A stretch of DNA of 64,000 nucleotides, from positions 248,681,803-248,745,802 of the forward strand of contig OV884059.1 in the NCBI GenBank assembly GCA_930367215.1. Direction: 5' to 3'. Shown here piece by piece: positions 53,212 to 64,000 of the stretch. Within the stretch, counting starts at the first letter, position 1, and every line of letters begins with the position of its first letter. The translations under genes and the position numbers were made by a program. The DNA is from Pollenia angustigena. Taxonomy: Eukaryota > Arthropoda > Insecta > Diptera > Polleniidae. The notes beneath the pieces are model-generated. The model saw nothing but the letters and a program-made list of their open reading frames with translations, was not told where the DNA came from and ran no database searches.

Positions 53212-55388
53212 AGTAGCTCGTTTCTGTATTTCCCGCATCGTAAAATTTCTTTCATGAAGTGTGAAACAAAAAATTCCATCGTTTCTCGATTTGTGAGAAA
53301 AAAGTGTTTCTGTATTTTAATGCGAAAACAGACAACACAGATTCTGTTTTGACTGGAATATTTCCAGTAATTAAGTGTCAAATAAAAGCGGAACGTCAAC
53401 AAAAGAAATAAATATAATAAAAATGGGGCTGCCAGATTTGACGAGTTATCGTCATTTTGACGATTTTTTGTTCCGAAATTAGCAGTGACAATTTGATGAT
53501 TTTTTCTAAAAAAGTGACGAAAGCCAAAACAAAATCAAAAATATTTTATAATTTTGTTGTTACTTTCTTTAATTTCAAACACTTCATATTTTGTGGTGTT
53601 GACAATTGAAAAAACAATATGAATTTCTGTAAAAAGTGACAACAAATTTATAAAATATTTTTGATTTTGTTTTGGCTTTCAATGAAATTGTTGGCGTTAC
53701 GTTGCGTTTTACACTATAAGCCCCTTGGTCTTCGAAATAAGATAATTGTAAATATTTGTATATGTTTGTTTATTGGAAAAAAAGATATCTTTAGAAACAA
53801 GGGTTAAATTTTTATATTTATCCCTATTGTGAAAATTGTCCTCGAAATTGTTTGTCTCTTCCCTAAAAAATGTATCGGCAAAAGCAAAATTTCGAGGGAA
53901 AGGAATGGACCGACTTGGCTTATTTTGAACATTTAATACTTCTTATATACATATACAAAATATGATTGATATTTGATATTCTTATCTTATATGTACACTT
54001 TTGTGCCAAAACCATTATTCCGGCAAGAAAGAAATTTGTTTGTCTCCCAGTAAAAACTTTTTCAAAATGGATAGCTTCTTTCAGTCGTTATTTAGTAGCT
54101 TTCTTCCATAAGAACTTCGATAACTACTTTTTTCTGGATGTATTTAGATAAAAAAAATTACTTTTGAATTTGTTCATTTTGTCACAAACCTTGTAAAATT
54201 CATTAGTTTTTCAGTAGAATTGTATGTAGTGCTTTTATGTGTTTCTGATTACTTCACATACTATTTTGTAGGCAAGATTTTACTGGGCCTTTAACCCGTT
54301 TATTTATGAACCGATTTTTTTAATTTTAACTACCAGGTATTCTACTAAGTATATTTCAGGTAAAAAAGAAAAGATTATAGGAATATGCAAATTAAAGATT
54401 TATATCTCAGCCATTTGTAAACCGATATAGTTAAATTTCAATAATATACTATTCACTATCAATTCCATAAAAACCCAGAATATTTATAATACTGTTATCA
54501 AGGCTGATTTAATTTAAAAATTTTCCATTTTGATCTCGGTTTTTGTAAATATGTATATATCTATTTTAAAAAAGGATGTATGATGATGCTTTTGTAAAAA
54601 TATTTATTTTATTTTTTGTTTAAAATGATATTTTCTCATGCCTTTGTGTAACTTCTCCAGGGAAAAATAACAATTTTAAATTGTTATCGGATAAAAGAAA
54701 ATAAATAATTTTTTAAAAAATAATCCTCCAGCTTAACAAAATAAATATAAATTTAATGAAATTATTAAATACCCATGAACTTTAACTATGTTTTTGTTTG
54801 ATTATTTTTTAATAAAAATCGAAACAAATTTGTTTAAAATTGATTTAAAATTGCACGATTTTTAAAACAAAAAAGACGATATTTTTTATTTTTTTCTCAG
54901 GAAATTGACGATTTTGACACAAATTCATCTGGCAGCACTGATTAAAACCACAACAAGAAAAGCCTGAAAAAAATTTAAAATAACAAAATATAACAATTGT
55001 TTTTTGTTTATTTTCATCATATAAATTATGCATTCATCCTTTAAATTACTTCTATTTGTTATTTATTTAAAAAAATAGAATATAAACATATTTTAAATTC
55101 AAAATATCTATATTTTGTTTTTCTCGCCACCAATTTCAAATGTGACTTATTTTGACAGTTCTTGAAAGAAACTTTTCGCAAAATATTGTTATAGAAACAC
55201 TTTTTCTCGCATCCTTCCAATAATTGCTAGAAAATTATTTAAATGACAGATAATTCTCGCAAAAAAAAGATACAGAAACACTTGTGTGAGAAAAACCATT
55301 TTTTGTTTCATTTCACACTATTTTTGTTGCAATTCACACGTTTCATGCGAAAAGTTTTACGATGTGAGAAATACAGAAACGGGCTACA
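53212..55388. mobile_element. Inverted-repeat-bounded region containing a hAT relic
   Basis: GTAGCTCGTTTCTGTATTTC at 53213 is loosely mirrored by GAAATACAGAAACGGGCTAC ending near 55386; similarity runs for about 70 bp with indels. A hAT-like relic (53424-54940) lies inside. The 54941-55180 part is AT-rich with no gene. Confidence 0.4.
53424..54940. mobile_element. hAT-type relic (GCTGCCAGAT ends)
   Basis: TGGGGCTGCCAGATTTGACG at 53424 and ATCTGGCAGCACTG ending at 54940 are inverted repeats of a common fly hAT style, with GACGATTTT phrases at both ends. The possible 8 bp flanks match at only about 6 positions. AT-rich interior with no transposase. Confidence 0.5.
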
Positions 55389-55399
55389 GAATTCAACAG

Positions 55400-57114
55400 T
55401 TGAACTTTGGTTCACCAATTCGTATGCATTCAGCTTTTGCCATTGCTGTTCCAAAACCGTTATTTCTTCTGTAGTAAAATTACCATTTCTTCTCTAATTT
55501 TTTTTTTTTGTTTGATGTTTACAGCACAGAAAAAATTATTGCCGAATTATTTTCAAACAAACGTTTGTTTGAAAATTTTTTTAATTTCTACAAATTTTTT
55601 TACTGATTCAATTAAAATTTTTGTTTGATTTTTATTTAACCAACAAAAATGTTGACAAGTATTCAAAAATATAATACACGTGTTATTGGTTTCAAGTTTT
55701 CATAATTTTGTATGAAATATTTAACGCTTTTTAATGTTGTCGTCTTTTTGCATTTTTTTATTTGATCGTAAGCAACACTTCTTTATGTAAAATATAAGAA
55801 CTACAACAAAAAACACATGCAGTCTATTTTTGGACACTTTAAAAAAGTACAACAGTAAGAAAGATGAAGAGGTTTGAAGTAAAAAAAAAAAAAAAAAAAT
55901 AGCAGGTAAAAAAACGTTTCACTCTTTTTAAACAACAGAAACAACAACAACATTATAAGATACAAAATAAATTTTTGGTTGGTTTCAAAGTTGGTTAAAA
56001 AAAACCAAAATCCCGTATTCAATTTTTTCAAACTGTTTGTTTAAATACATCAAATACAAAAATATAGTGATGACGAAAAACATATCGAGTCGGTCTGTCG
56101 CCGTTTTTGGGTTACATTTCTTCTTCATTAGCAAAGGAAAGGATACAGCAACAGTGAGTGATGACGAAAAACATTGTGTGTATAAAAAAAGAACTTCGTT
56201 CAAAAATTATTCCAACAAAAAAATGTGTATCAAAGCCAGCCGTCCGCTCTGCTCTCTCTGCCATCATCTTCTAATACCCAGCGGCGAACTTTGCATACCA
56301 CATCACATCTCTTCAATGAAGTGTGTGTCACTTCGTGTTCAATGAAGCTTACAAAGTGTATGACGGAAGTGTATGGAATTTACAAAAATGAATTTCGTTC
56401 ATCTTTACTTCTACTTGTCCACGAAGTAATCGAGATTGTGTATAGACTGTCTACTGCCTGCTTACAATGTGTGCGAAGTTGTGTGCAAGACGCCTACCAC
56501 TTGCCCACGAAGTAAGCGAGATTGTGTATAAACTGTCTACTGCCTGCTTACAATGTGTGCGAAGCAGTACTGAGTTTATATTTATTGAATGAACACTTCA
56601 CTATCCCGCTTACTTTGTGTGCAAGTGGTAGGCGTTCACTCCACAAACGCGGCAATGCATTCGAAAAAGTGTACTAGGTTGTAATTCAGATGGTGTGCAT
56701 TACTGTCTTACTCGTGTCTATCACATCATCGCTTCTGTAATCGACAAATTCGCCCCTGGGTACAGTGCCTGCTTGTGTGCGCATCATTGCTTGTACAAAA
56801 ACCTGTTTTTTTTTTTGATTTTGAAATTTAGTATATGAATTTCAGTAAACTTTTTGTTTGATTCAGTTAAATTACTTGTTTGAAAAAATCAGTGTTTTTT
56901 TCAATAAACAAAATGCAAATAAATTGTTTGAATATGCGAATTTGTTTATAGGACCGATTTCAGACAAAAAATTGTTTGATTCTACAAATTTTTTGTTTGA
57001 ATTGGAAAAATAATTTTTTCTGTGAGGGTTGCTATTATTATACATTTGTATAAACGTATAAATGACAAAATACAATTAAAGAGATTGACAGAAGTATTAA
57101 GTCATATTGAGAAA
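55400..57114. other. Unclassified region with an 86 bp tandem duplication
   Basis: CCACGAAGTAATCGAGATTG at 56419 recurs almost unchanged at 56505, followed in both by TGTCTACTGCCTGCTTACAA. GCAAGTGGTAGGCG near 56620 is an inverted echo of 56490. Frames of 60-100 residues are present but none has a domain. No gene supported. Confidence 0.45.
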
Positions 57115-58055
57115 TACCCTGTTGGCCAAACTGCCGTCGACGACATTGTCGTCAACAATTTATGCACGACATGTCTTCTATCGCTTAGGATTTCTGGGAA
57201 ACAATTTTGAGGAAAATGTCGTGGACGACAAAATACTCGACCTTGTCTAGTGCACTTTCTTTTGAAGAAGTTAATAAACGACGACATGACCGATATTGTC
57301 TTTCAATTTGTCTTTTGTTTAAACTTATCCACGACAACATGACAGACATTTTCTTGTAAGGTATCCTCTATCAACAACTATACACGACAGTATGAGCGAA
57401 AGTGTCTTGTAAGCTGTCCTGTATTAAAGTGTATGCACGACAACATGACCGACAGTGTCTTGTAAGGTGTCCTTTATCAACTTCTAAGCACGACAATATG
57501 AGCGACATTGTCCTGTAAGCTGTCTTCTTAACAAACAAAAATAAGTTGTTCCCAATAAAAAATAAAAATAACTAAAATAACGATAATAATAAAAAAACAA
57601 CCAAATCAAAGTGAAGCAAATCAGTCAGTAAAGTCTGAGAACTCAAAGACTAAGGTATGATTTTAAAAACATATATGTGCTATTGTATATTTTTATTTAT
57701 TCATTTAGGTTTATAGGCGACATTGTCGTGTAAGCTGTAACTCCTGCAACTTCATCGACACTGTCCTTTACGCAGTCGTTGACGTCAAAGTAGAATCCAT
57801 TGTCGTCTATATAGTCATCAAAGACAATACAAACGACAATACCTTTCATGTCGTCATTAACGACTATATAGACGACAATGTCGTGCATGTGGTCGTCAAC
57901 GACAGGCTGAGCGACATTGTCTCTCTTTGTGTCGCGACACTTGTTTGAAAATGTCATCGACGATTTGCATTAGTTGTCCCTTACGTGTCGTGCAGGAATT
58001 AACATTGTCGTGCACGATTCATCAATGATTCTTGCACGACATAGCCAACTGGGTA
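57115..58055. mobile_element. TIR element packed with ACGACA/TGTCGT motifs (long copy)
   Basis: TACCCTGTTGGC at 57115 and GCCAACTGGGTA ending at 58055 are the same ends as the 3810-4160 element, and the first 180 bp and last 90 bp match it. The interior carries several dozen ACGACA, TGTCGT and GACATTGTC-like phrases, many in palindromes such as GACGACATTGTCGTC, spaced irregularly. Minus-strand frames through it read as Val/Asp-rich repeats (DDHMHDIVVYIVVNDD) and are a by-product of the motif. No transposase. Confidence 0.7.
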
Positions 58056-58287
58056 GTAATATAAAAAAATTGTTAAAATTAAAAAATGCTAAATAATGGT
58101 AAAAAAAAATTTGAAAAATTCGCTGCTTAATCAAAATAAATAATGCTAAACTTAGCAGTGAAATGCTAAAAGGGTCACACTGCTTGCTATTATAAATTCG
58201 CGCTGAATAACAGCAATGAATACAAACAACAAGAATGGCAGGTGGAATGGACTGCTAAGCTGTGATTTTTTTACTGCTAACTAACAC

Positions 58288-58442
58288 AGCGTTTACATTT
58301 GCCAGTACTGGCAAGACAGTAAGCATATACATATTAGTTGGCAAAACAATGCAAAAACAAAATAGCTGTAAAAGTGTTTATCTATCAGTGAAAAAGGGAA
58401 TGAATTGCTACTGTATTGCCAGTACTGGCAAATGTAAACGCT
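58288..58442. mobile_element. 155 bp MITE (AGCGTTTACATTTGCCAGTA ends)
   Basis: AGCGTTTACATTTGCCAGTA and its inverse (to 58442) form TIRs of about 27 bp that contain the palindrome TTGCCAGTACTGGCAA. No clear target duplication. 58443-59325 after it has only ATCGATA-type motifs near 58840-58890 and no supported gene. Confidence 0.65.
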
Positions 58443-59325
58443 ATGTAAAGGCATTTATGTGGAAATTTGTATATGTGTACATAGGGACTGAAATGTCAAA
58501 TATTTTTGTAATGTTGTAAAAAAATGAAAAAGCAAATGCAATTGCGAGCATAGGATAAAACAATGAACGACCATAAGACCTTTTGGGTTGAGAACTAAAA
58601 CCAATTAAGAAAATGATCTTAAGTTGCAGTTAAATAGCCTTTAGTCCCTGCTACTTCGGTTCCTTCAGAAAGGTGCTTATCAGCAGCACAATTTTTCAAA
58701 AACTGTCATATAAATAACGTGCGTACATGCATACCAATAAAGTCTAATAAAGTGATAAAAACAACGAACTGTAGGCTGATAAAAAAACTAGTGAAAGTTT
58801 TCCTGCACAAGTACATATAAACATTCAGTCGAAAGTAATATCGATAGATTTCACTATCGATAAATATCAATTGTAGAAAATATCGATAGTATCCCAGCAC
58901 TAGTTTCAACCTTTGGGTATTTTCTTGAAAGTGTTTTCCGTGCGAACGAACCGCGGTCAAAATGTAGTATTTTAATAAAAGTGAAGCTGATGAATTTATT
59001 GGCACAATCAGGTATGTCATAGAATTTGTACGAAAGTGACAATTTACAATTTTAATTCGTAAAGTTTTCAGCTTTCATACGTTTTCATAAATTCGAATAA
59101 TATCAAAACATTGTTTTTTTTTTATTTTCAATATGATGGCATTATTAAACAGCTTCTTTGTTAACTTAAAAGAATAGAAATAGCTGTGGCTACTTCGAAA
59201 AACAATTAAAAATTTCTTGTTAACCTAATTTTTTCCATGAAAAATTGCAAAATATCAAGAAACTCGGTGCAAAACAACAAAAAATTATGGCAATGCTTTT
59301 TTCTGGTTGATTTGATAAACTTTAA

Positions 59326-59441
59326 ATGAGATCTTCCCCTGACAATTTTTTGTTATACCAAACGCCAAACTTCATATAAGAGTTTTTTTATATAGACTTT
59401 GACGTTTGGTATAACAAAAAATTGTCAGGGGAAGATCTCAT
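59326..59441. repeat. Perfect 39 bp-arm hairpin
   Basis: ATGAGATCTTCCCCTGACAA through GTTATACCAAACG (59326-59364) is exactly mirrored at 59403-59441, around a 38 bp loop. TTAA lies just outside both ends (59322-59325 and 59443-59446, the latter after one extra base), which might point to a TTAA-targeting element, but this could be chance. Confidence 0.7.
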
Positions 59442-59629
59442 GTTAAGAAGTATTTAATATTTGTTATATTAACTGGTTTTGCCTATTTTTCAAGACACAA
59501 GTAGTATGTTTATGTTCCTTCAGCGGCACTTTCGCCATACAAAAAGTTGGAGCATGACAACGCTACACGAAATTTAAGTTCATCGATTGGTATGCTACAC
59601 TGAACCATTCTTTTCTTTAATTTATTATG

Positions 59630-60150
59630 GTTGTCTGATTATCTAAGACATAAACCACAAACTTTTTTCATATGCTTCAGAGGTATACTCTATTGTAATC
59701 TGGCAGCTCTGTTTATCTAAGTCATTAACCACAAGCTTTTTCCATATATTGTAGAAGTATGTATATTTGAATGTAATCTGACAGTTCTGTTTATCTTAGC
59801 CACAAGTCAAAACTTCTATTCCATAGGTTTTCTGATCTGACAGCACTGCTTAAAGATGAAACTTTTCAATCTGATAGTTCTCTTTTTATGTCCTATGACC
59901 ATCTGTTTATCCAAGTCATAAGCCACAAGATTTTTGATCTAACAGCACTGAAAAAATATGAAACTTTAAATCTGACAATTCTGATTTTATGTTCTATAGC
60001 CGTCTGTTTATCTTATTCATAAGCCGCAAAATGTTGCCCTACACCAACACTACTATAACTAAACAGTTGAAACTTTTCAAAGTGATTATAAATTCTGTTT
60101 TTTTTATTTATATATTCGTCTGTTTATCGAAGTCATGGTCCGCGAGCTGT
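59630..60150. repeat. Degenerate tandem array ('AATCTGACAGTTCTGTTTATC...')
   Basis: At least five diverged units contain AATCTGACAGTTCTGTTTAT and ATAAGCCACAAG phrases at spacings of about 70-120 bp. No coding signal. It is probably an old satellite-like expansion. Confidence 0.5.
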
Positions 60151-60441
60151 GCTTCAAATGTATTTATTTATGAATTTTTGTATTGAAAATATTTCATAAA
60201 TGTCAGACATAAAACCTTATAGTAACTTTTAAGTTTGAAAAAGTATAAAGTGCAAATGATAATCTGCTTAGCTTCTTTAAGAAATAAAAAGTTCAATCTG
60301 AAATTTAGATTACAAACTAATGGCAGTTTTTTTCTAAGATTTCATCGCTAACATGTATATGTGTATGTGTGTGTGTGTATCGGTTATGAATTTGTGGTTC
60401 TTTGAGATGATTAGAATATAATGTTTATTTAATTGTTTATA

Positions 60442-61056
60442 CAGTAATTTTCCTGTTTAACGAACCTTCGATTCTGCGAACATCGCATTTAACGAACACA
60501 TACGTTTGCTCCATTGAGTACCTTATATAGCGAACAAAAATAATTTTTTGTGCTCAATTTATCGAACAAATAAGATTCATAATTTTAGTTTACAAAAGCA
60601 TAATGTGAAGTAATTTCTAATTAAAAACAAAGTAAATTGCAAAAATTACCGCTATTGATGCTGTCAAAAGTTTCGAAATTTGTATTCAAAGGGCTCAACA
60701 ACATAAGGTTAATTTTTCAACTTTATTGCTTTTAAGAGCACTTAAGGAAGATGCCACATAACAAAAATTTTTTTTTTTCCAAAAACAAACAGTATTCAAA
60801 AAATGTTTCAAGGAAATTGAAAATTAATTTGAGCTAATTTTTCATTTAAATTATTTAGGTTTTATATTTCCAGTGTAATGAATTGTAACTTCTTTAGTTT
60901 TTTTTTTAATATATTATACAGATCTCAAAACATATTTCCAAATAAACGACAAATAATACAGTTCTAATTATTTATTAATTCATAACATGGGTAATAGACA
61001 TAAGTATGGCATATAACGAACTTTTCAGTTTAACGAACAGGCCTGACAAAGTACTG
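60442..61056. mobile_element. Non-autonomous pogo/Tigger-like element with TA duplication
   Basis: CAGTAATTTTCCTGTTTAAC at 60442 and GTTTAACGAACAGGCCTGAC...GTACTG to 61056 are inverted repeats with multiple TTAACGAAC phrases, the style of pogo/Tigger ends. TA flanks both sides (60440-60441 and 61057-61058). 615 bp, no transposase. Confidence 0.65.
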
Positions 61057-61158
61057 TACTTATTAAATAAATAATAATTAAAAAAAAGTTTTTACGATAT
61101 ATTGTTAATATGTTAATTCTTAGTGATGGATAATAAGTCCATAATTTTTCCCCCTAAA

Positions 61159-61168
61159 CTATAAAAAG
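61159..61168 (+). promoter_or_regulatory. Candidate TATA box upstream of the PolB-type gene
   Basis: CTATAAAAAG lies about 140 bp before the first ATG (61309) and is followed by a C-rich stretch (TTCTCCCCCTG). It is a position-based suggestion only. Confidence 0.3.
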
Positions 61169-61308
61169 TTCTCCCCCTGTAACCATCTCATCCTTGGTTA
61201 AGTATATTTATTCTTCGAATGATCTATAAATGTTATCACTCTTGTTTTAAACATTCAACTATTCAGTTAATTGTGATCTGTGAAAAAAAAAATATATATA
61301 AAAGAAAA

Positions 61309-64000
61309 ATGCCAAACTTTAATTGTGAAACTTGTGGAAAAGTTTATACTAAAAATTCTAATTTAAATCGTCATATTAGATTGCATCATGATAGACCATA
61401 CACATCTACAAAGTGTACAACTTGTATTTTACAATTTACAAGTCGTAAAGAACTCCTTACACATACACATTCAAGAAAGCATAAAGAGAATGTGGGAGAA
61501 TCTCATAATTATTGCAGTACATGTAAGGAGTATATCTCAAAAACAAAGTGGCATTATCATCTGAGAACTAATATTCACAAAATAAAGAACGCTACTCAAA
61601 TTGATAATAATTTATTCTGTATAAACTCATCATTTAACAACCGTATGAAAACTTACATTTTGCAAAATAAAGATGAAGAAAATCTTGTTGCTGAAAATTT
61701 TTTAAAGGAAAATTAATCACAGATAATTACATTAATTAAAGATTCAACACAAAAACATCTTAATATAAAATTAAATTTTGAACTATTTTGTGAGTATATG
61801 CTAGTCAAAGACGAAGATGACTCATGTACTGTAGACCTTAAATCCCATCAAACAAAAATGATTATTTTTAATTCATCGCTCACAATAGAGAACATTGTAC
61901 AATGCTATAAAGATCAATGTGATATTCTTACAAGGAAAATGAGTGAGTTTCAGGAACGAGATAGTGGATGGACATTAATAAAAATTAAATTCCTTCAAAT
62001 TAATATTAACAAATATAAATGCATAAATATATTCCTCTTCCTCAACAAATTAAAATAAAACACGCTTGCATTAACGTACAGAATCACGATGAATACTGTT
62101 TTAAATGGGCTATTATTGCAGCACTATATCCAGTCGCTCGTAATTGTACAAAGAGATGTTCAGCATATAAAATAAATAATATTGAAGATGATGTTATAAT
62201 AATGGATAATGGAATTCTTTTAAACTTTAAGAATCTTAGTTTCCCTTTAGCTGTTAATAAGATTAGCGAGTTTGAAATTAATAGTCCGCAAATAAGTATA
62301 AATGTGTTTGGATTAGAGGATAATAATATAGTTGGCCCATATTACTTCACTCAAGAAGAAAAGTCCAACCACATTAACTTATTATTATTGGAAGAAGGTG
62401 ATAAATTTCACTACGTTTGGATTAAAAACATTTCCAGTTATGTAACTATAAAAATTATATAATTATAATTATTGTTTTTTTTATTATTATCTTTCATTTA
62501 ATTGTAGATTAATAAAAAATCAACTAACTAAGCATAGAGATCAAATATATATATGTAATACCTGTCTAATACATTTCCATGCTGAGTCATCTTTACAAAA
62601 ACATAAAAAGGAATGTAACAAAATGGTTACTAAAATGCCTGATATAAATAACAATTTAGTCAGCTTTAAAAATTTTAAGAAGCAAATGGATGTGCCTTTT
62701 GTAGTTTATGCTGATTTTGAGTGCATACTTGAATCAGTTAACATTCAAAATTCCATAAATGTAAAAACAATACAAAAGCATATTCCATTTGCTTATAGTT
62801 ATTATATTAAATGTTCATATGATTCTAGTTTAGATATTTTTAAAATTTATAGTGGTATTGATCCCCTAAAAACTTTTTTTCAACTCTAATCGAAGACATT
62901 TTAGGTATTTACACTAATTTCTTAAGTGTAATTAAGCCAATGAATTCCTTAACACCTCTTCAACAGATAAAGCACAATGAAAGTAAAATATGTCATATTT
63001 GTATGAAATCTTTATCTGATGAAGATAAGGTAGCTGATCATTGTCATCTTACTGGTGAATATAGGGGTTCAGCGGATAACAAATGCAATTAAGATTTTCA
63101 AATTGCCAATTTCGTTCCTATTTTTTTCCACAACCTTTCGTCATATGATTGTCACTTGTTTGTGAGAGAATTATCATCTGTTGAAGGTGATATAAACATG
63201 ATTCCTTTGAATAAGGAACTATATGTATCCATATCTAAAAGAATTAAGGTTAATGAGAAAGATACAATTGAACTACGTTTTCTAGACTCATTTCGGTTTA
63301 TGCCATCGAGTCTAGAAAAATTAGCAGGCTATTTGTCCGATAATGATTTGAAGGTAGTCAAATCAGCCTATTCAAATGGTAATGAATTCGATTTGATGAA
63401 ACGTAAAGGCATCTTTCCGTATGATTATTTAGATTCAGTGAGTCGTCTTGAAGAAAATCAATTAACACCATGTTCTGCCTTTTTCAATAAATTAACTAAT
63501 ATGTCGTGTAGTGTAGAGGATTATGAACATGCCAAAACAGTATGGAAAACATTTAAATGTTCAAATCTAATGGATTATTTAATTTTATATTTAAAAGTAG
63601 ATGTCTTTTTACTTTGCGATGTTTTTGAAAATTTCCGTAAAGTTTGTAAAAACATATATAATTTAGACCCTTGCCAATATTATACTACTCCTGGTCTGTC
63701 ATGGGATGCTATGTTGAAGACAACTGAAATAGAGCTGGAGTTGATGACTGGCATTAATATGTATAATTTTATTGCACGGGGTATTAGGGGAGGTATTGTA
63801 CAATGTAGTAAAGGACATTCAGTAGCTAATAATAAATATATAAGTGATTATGACTCCACCAAGGAATCTAATTATCTAATATATTTGGATGTAAATAATT
63901 TATATGGCTATGCAATGTCTCAATGCCTTCCCTATAAAAATTTTGTATGGATTGAAAATTATGAAAATTTTAATGTAAATAATATAAAGGATGATTCAGA
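61309..64000 (+). pseudogene. Polinton-like protein-primed family B DNA polymerase, broken and cut by window end
   Basis: ATG at 61309. N-terminus: a C2H2 finger (CETCGKVYTKNSNLNRHIRLH) and further Cys/His pairs (CTTCILQF...HTHSRKH, CSTCKEYI...HYHLRTNIH). Next SEFQERDSGWTLIKIKFL and the NVQNHDEYCFKWAIIAALYPVA module, then a CNTCLIHFHAESSLQKHKKEC finger. Polymerase: Exo I VVYADFECI (62708), Exo II-like NLSSYDCHLFVREL (63130), Exo III-like LKVDVFLLCDVFENF (63593), and polymerase motif A LDVNNLYGYAMSQ (63887). Lesions: stop 61714, frame change near 62018, about 60 bp of junk at 62446-62510, one extra T near 62876, stop 63091. This architecture is known from metazoan Polinton/Maverick, adintovirus and bidnavirus-type PolB genes. 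The remaining polymerase motifs lie outside the window. Confidence 0.8.

Noticed and set aside
57697..57957. 86-residue Val/Asp-rich minus-strand protein
   Set aside because: It is the hexamer array read in frame; no start context or domain.
57115..58055. CRISPR array
   Set aside because: The hexamers are irregularly spaced and inverted, with no constant repeat or spacer length, in a eukaryotic context.
25985..58908. One 33 kb element bounded by inverted CTAGTGCTGGGA...CTATCGATA ends
   Set aside because: The two ends are far apart with many complete unrelated elements between; more likely solo ends of two relics of one family.
62446..62510. Intron in the PolB gene
   Set aside because: GT and AG bases exist, but splicing them does not rejoin the frame; the stretch is more likely a small insertion or decay.

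Overview
This window looks like a repeat-rich stretch of an insect nuclear genome. A fly is most likely, perhaps a calyptrate such as a blow fly. That is an inference from the very AT-rich composition and the element types: Pao/BEL, Ty3/gypsy with tRNA-Lys primer sites, errantivirus-like, Jockey/CR1-type LINE, many hAT-type short elements, and a Polinton-like DNA polymerase. I see no convincing single-copy host gene and no rRNA gene, functional tRNA gene or CRISPR array. Nearly every long open frame belongs to a transposable element; most short ones are chance frames in repeats.

Layout. 1-707: fragment of an unrecognised, probably transposon-derived protein on the minus strand. 1623-8312: a 3.2 kb non-coding block duplicated head to tail, the second copy carrying an extra 0.74 kb duplication and a 0.35 kb deletion. 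8562-12116: short DNA transposons, several with intact target-site duplications (TSDs), plus a hAT transposase C-terminal remnant. 12851 to about 21425: a decayed Pao/BEL retrotransposon, itself hit by at least four short elements. 21426-28453: inverted-repeat elements, a repeat with a tRNA-like core, and long hairpins.

28454-53168 is a stack of nested insertions. The outermost layer is a decayed LINE. It is split by a Ty3/gypsy element (G1, plus strand, 30785-49906) whose Gag begins with a RING-H2 finger. G1 was then hit by a SINE in its 5' LTR, a TA-flanked element in pol, a 1.9 kb insertion in its 3' LTR and, also in the 3' LTR, a complete env-bearing errantivirus-like element (E, minus strand, 41638-49443). 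E has two identical 515 bp LTRs, open gag, pol and env, a slippery site at the gag/pol junction, and splice sites that could give env its start codon. The LINE resumes in frame after G1 and is interrupted again by a 1.9 kb palindromic element.

53169-61056: more hAT, pogo-like and palindromic elements, including a 0.94 kb element packed with ACGACA/TGTCGT motifs. 61309-64000: the N-terminal and exonuclease regions plus the first polymerase motif of a protein-primed family B DNA polymerase of the Polinton/adintovirus/bidnavirus type. It carries frameshifts and stops and runs off the window.

How the parts work together: the retroelements carry their own replication modules (primer site, Gag, protease, RT, RNase H, integrase), while the short TIR elements are non-autonomous and depend on transposases encoded elsewhere. 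All family assignments come from motif reading only; no database search was run.
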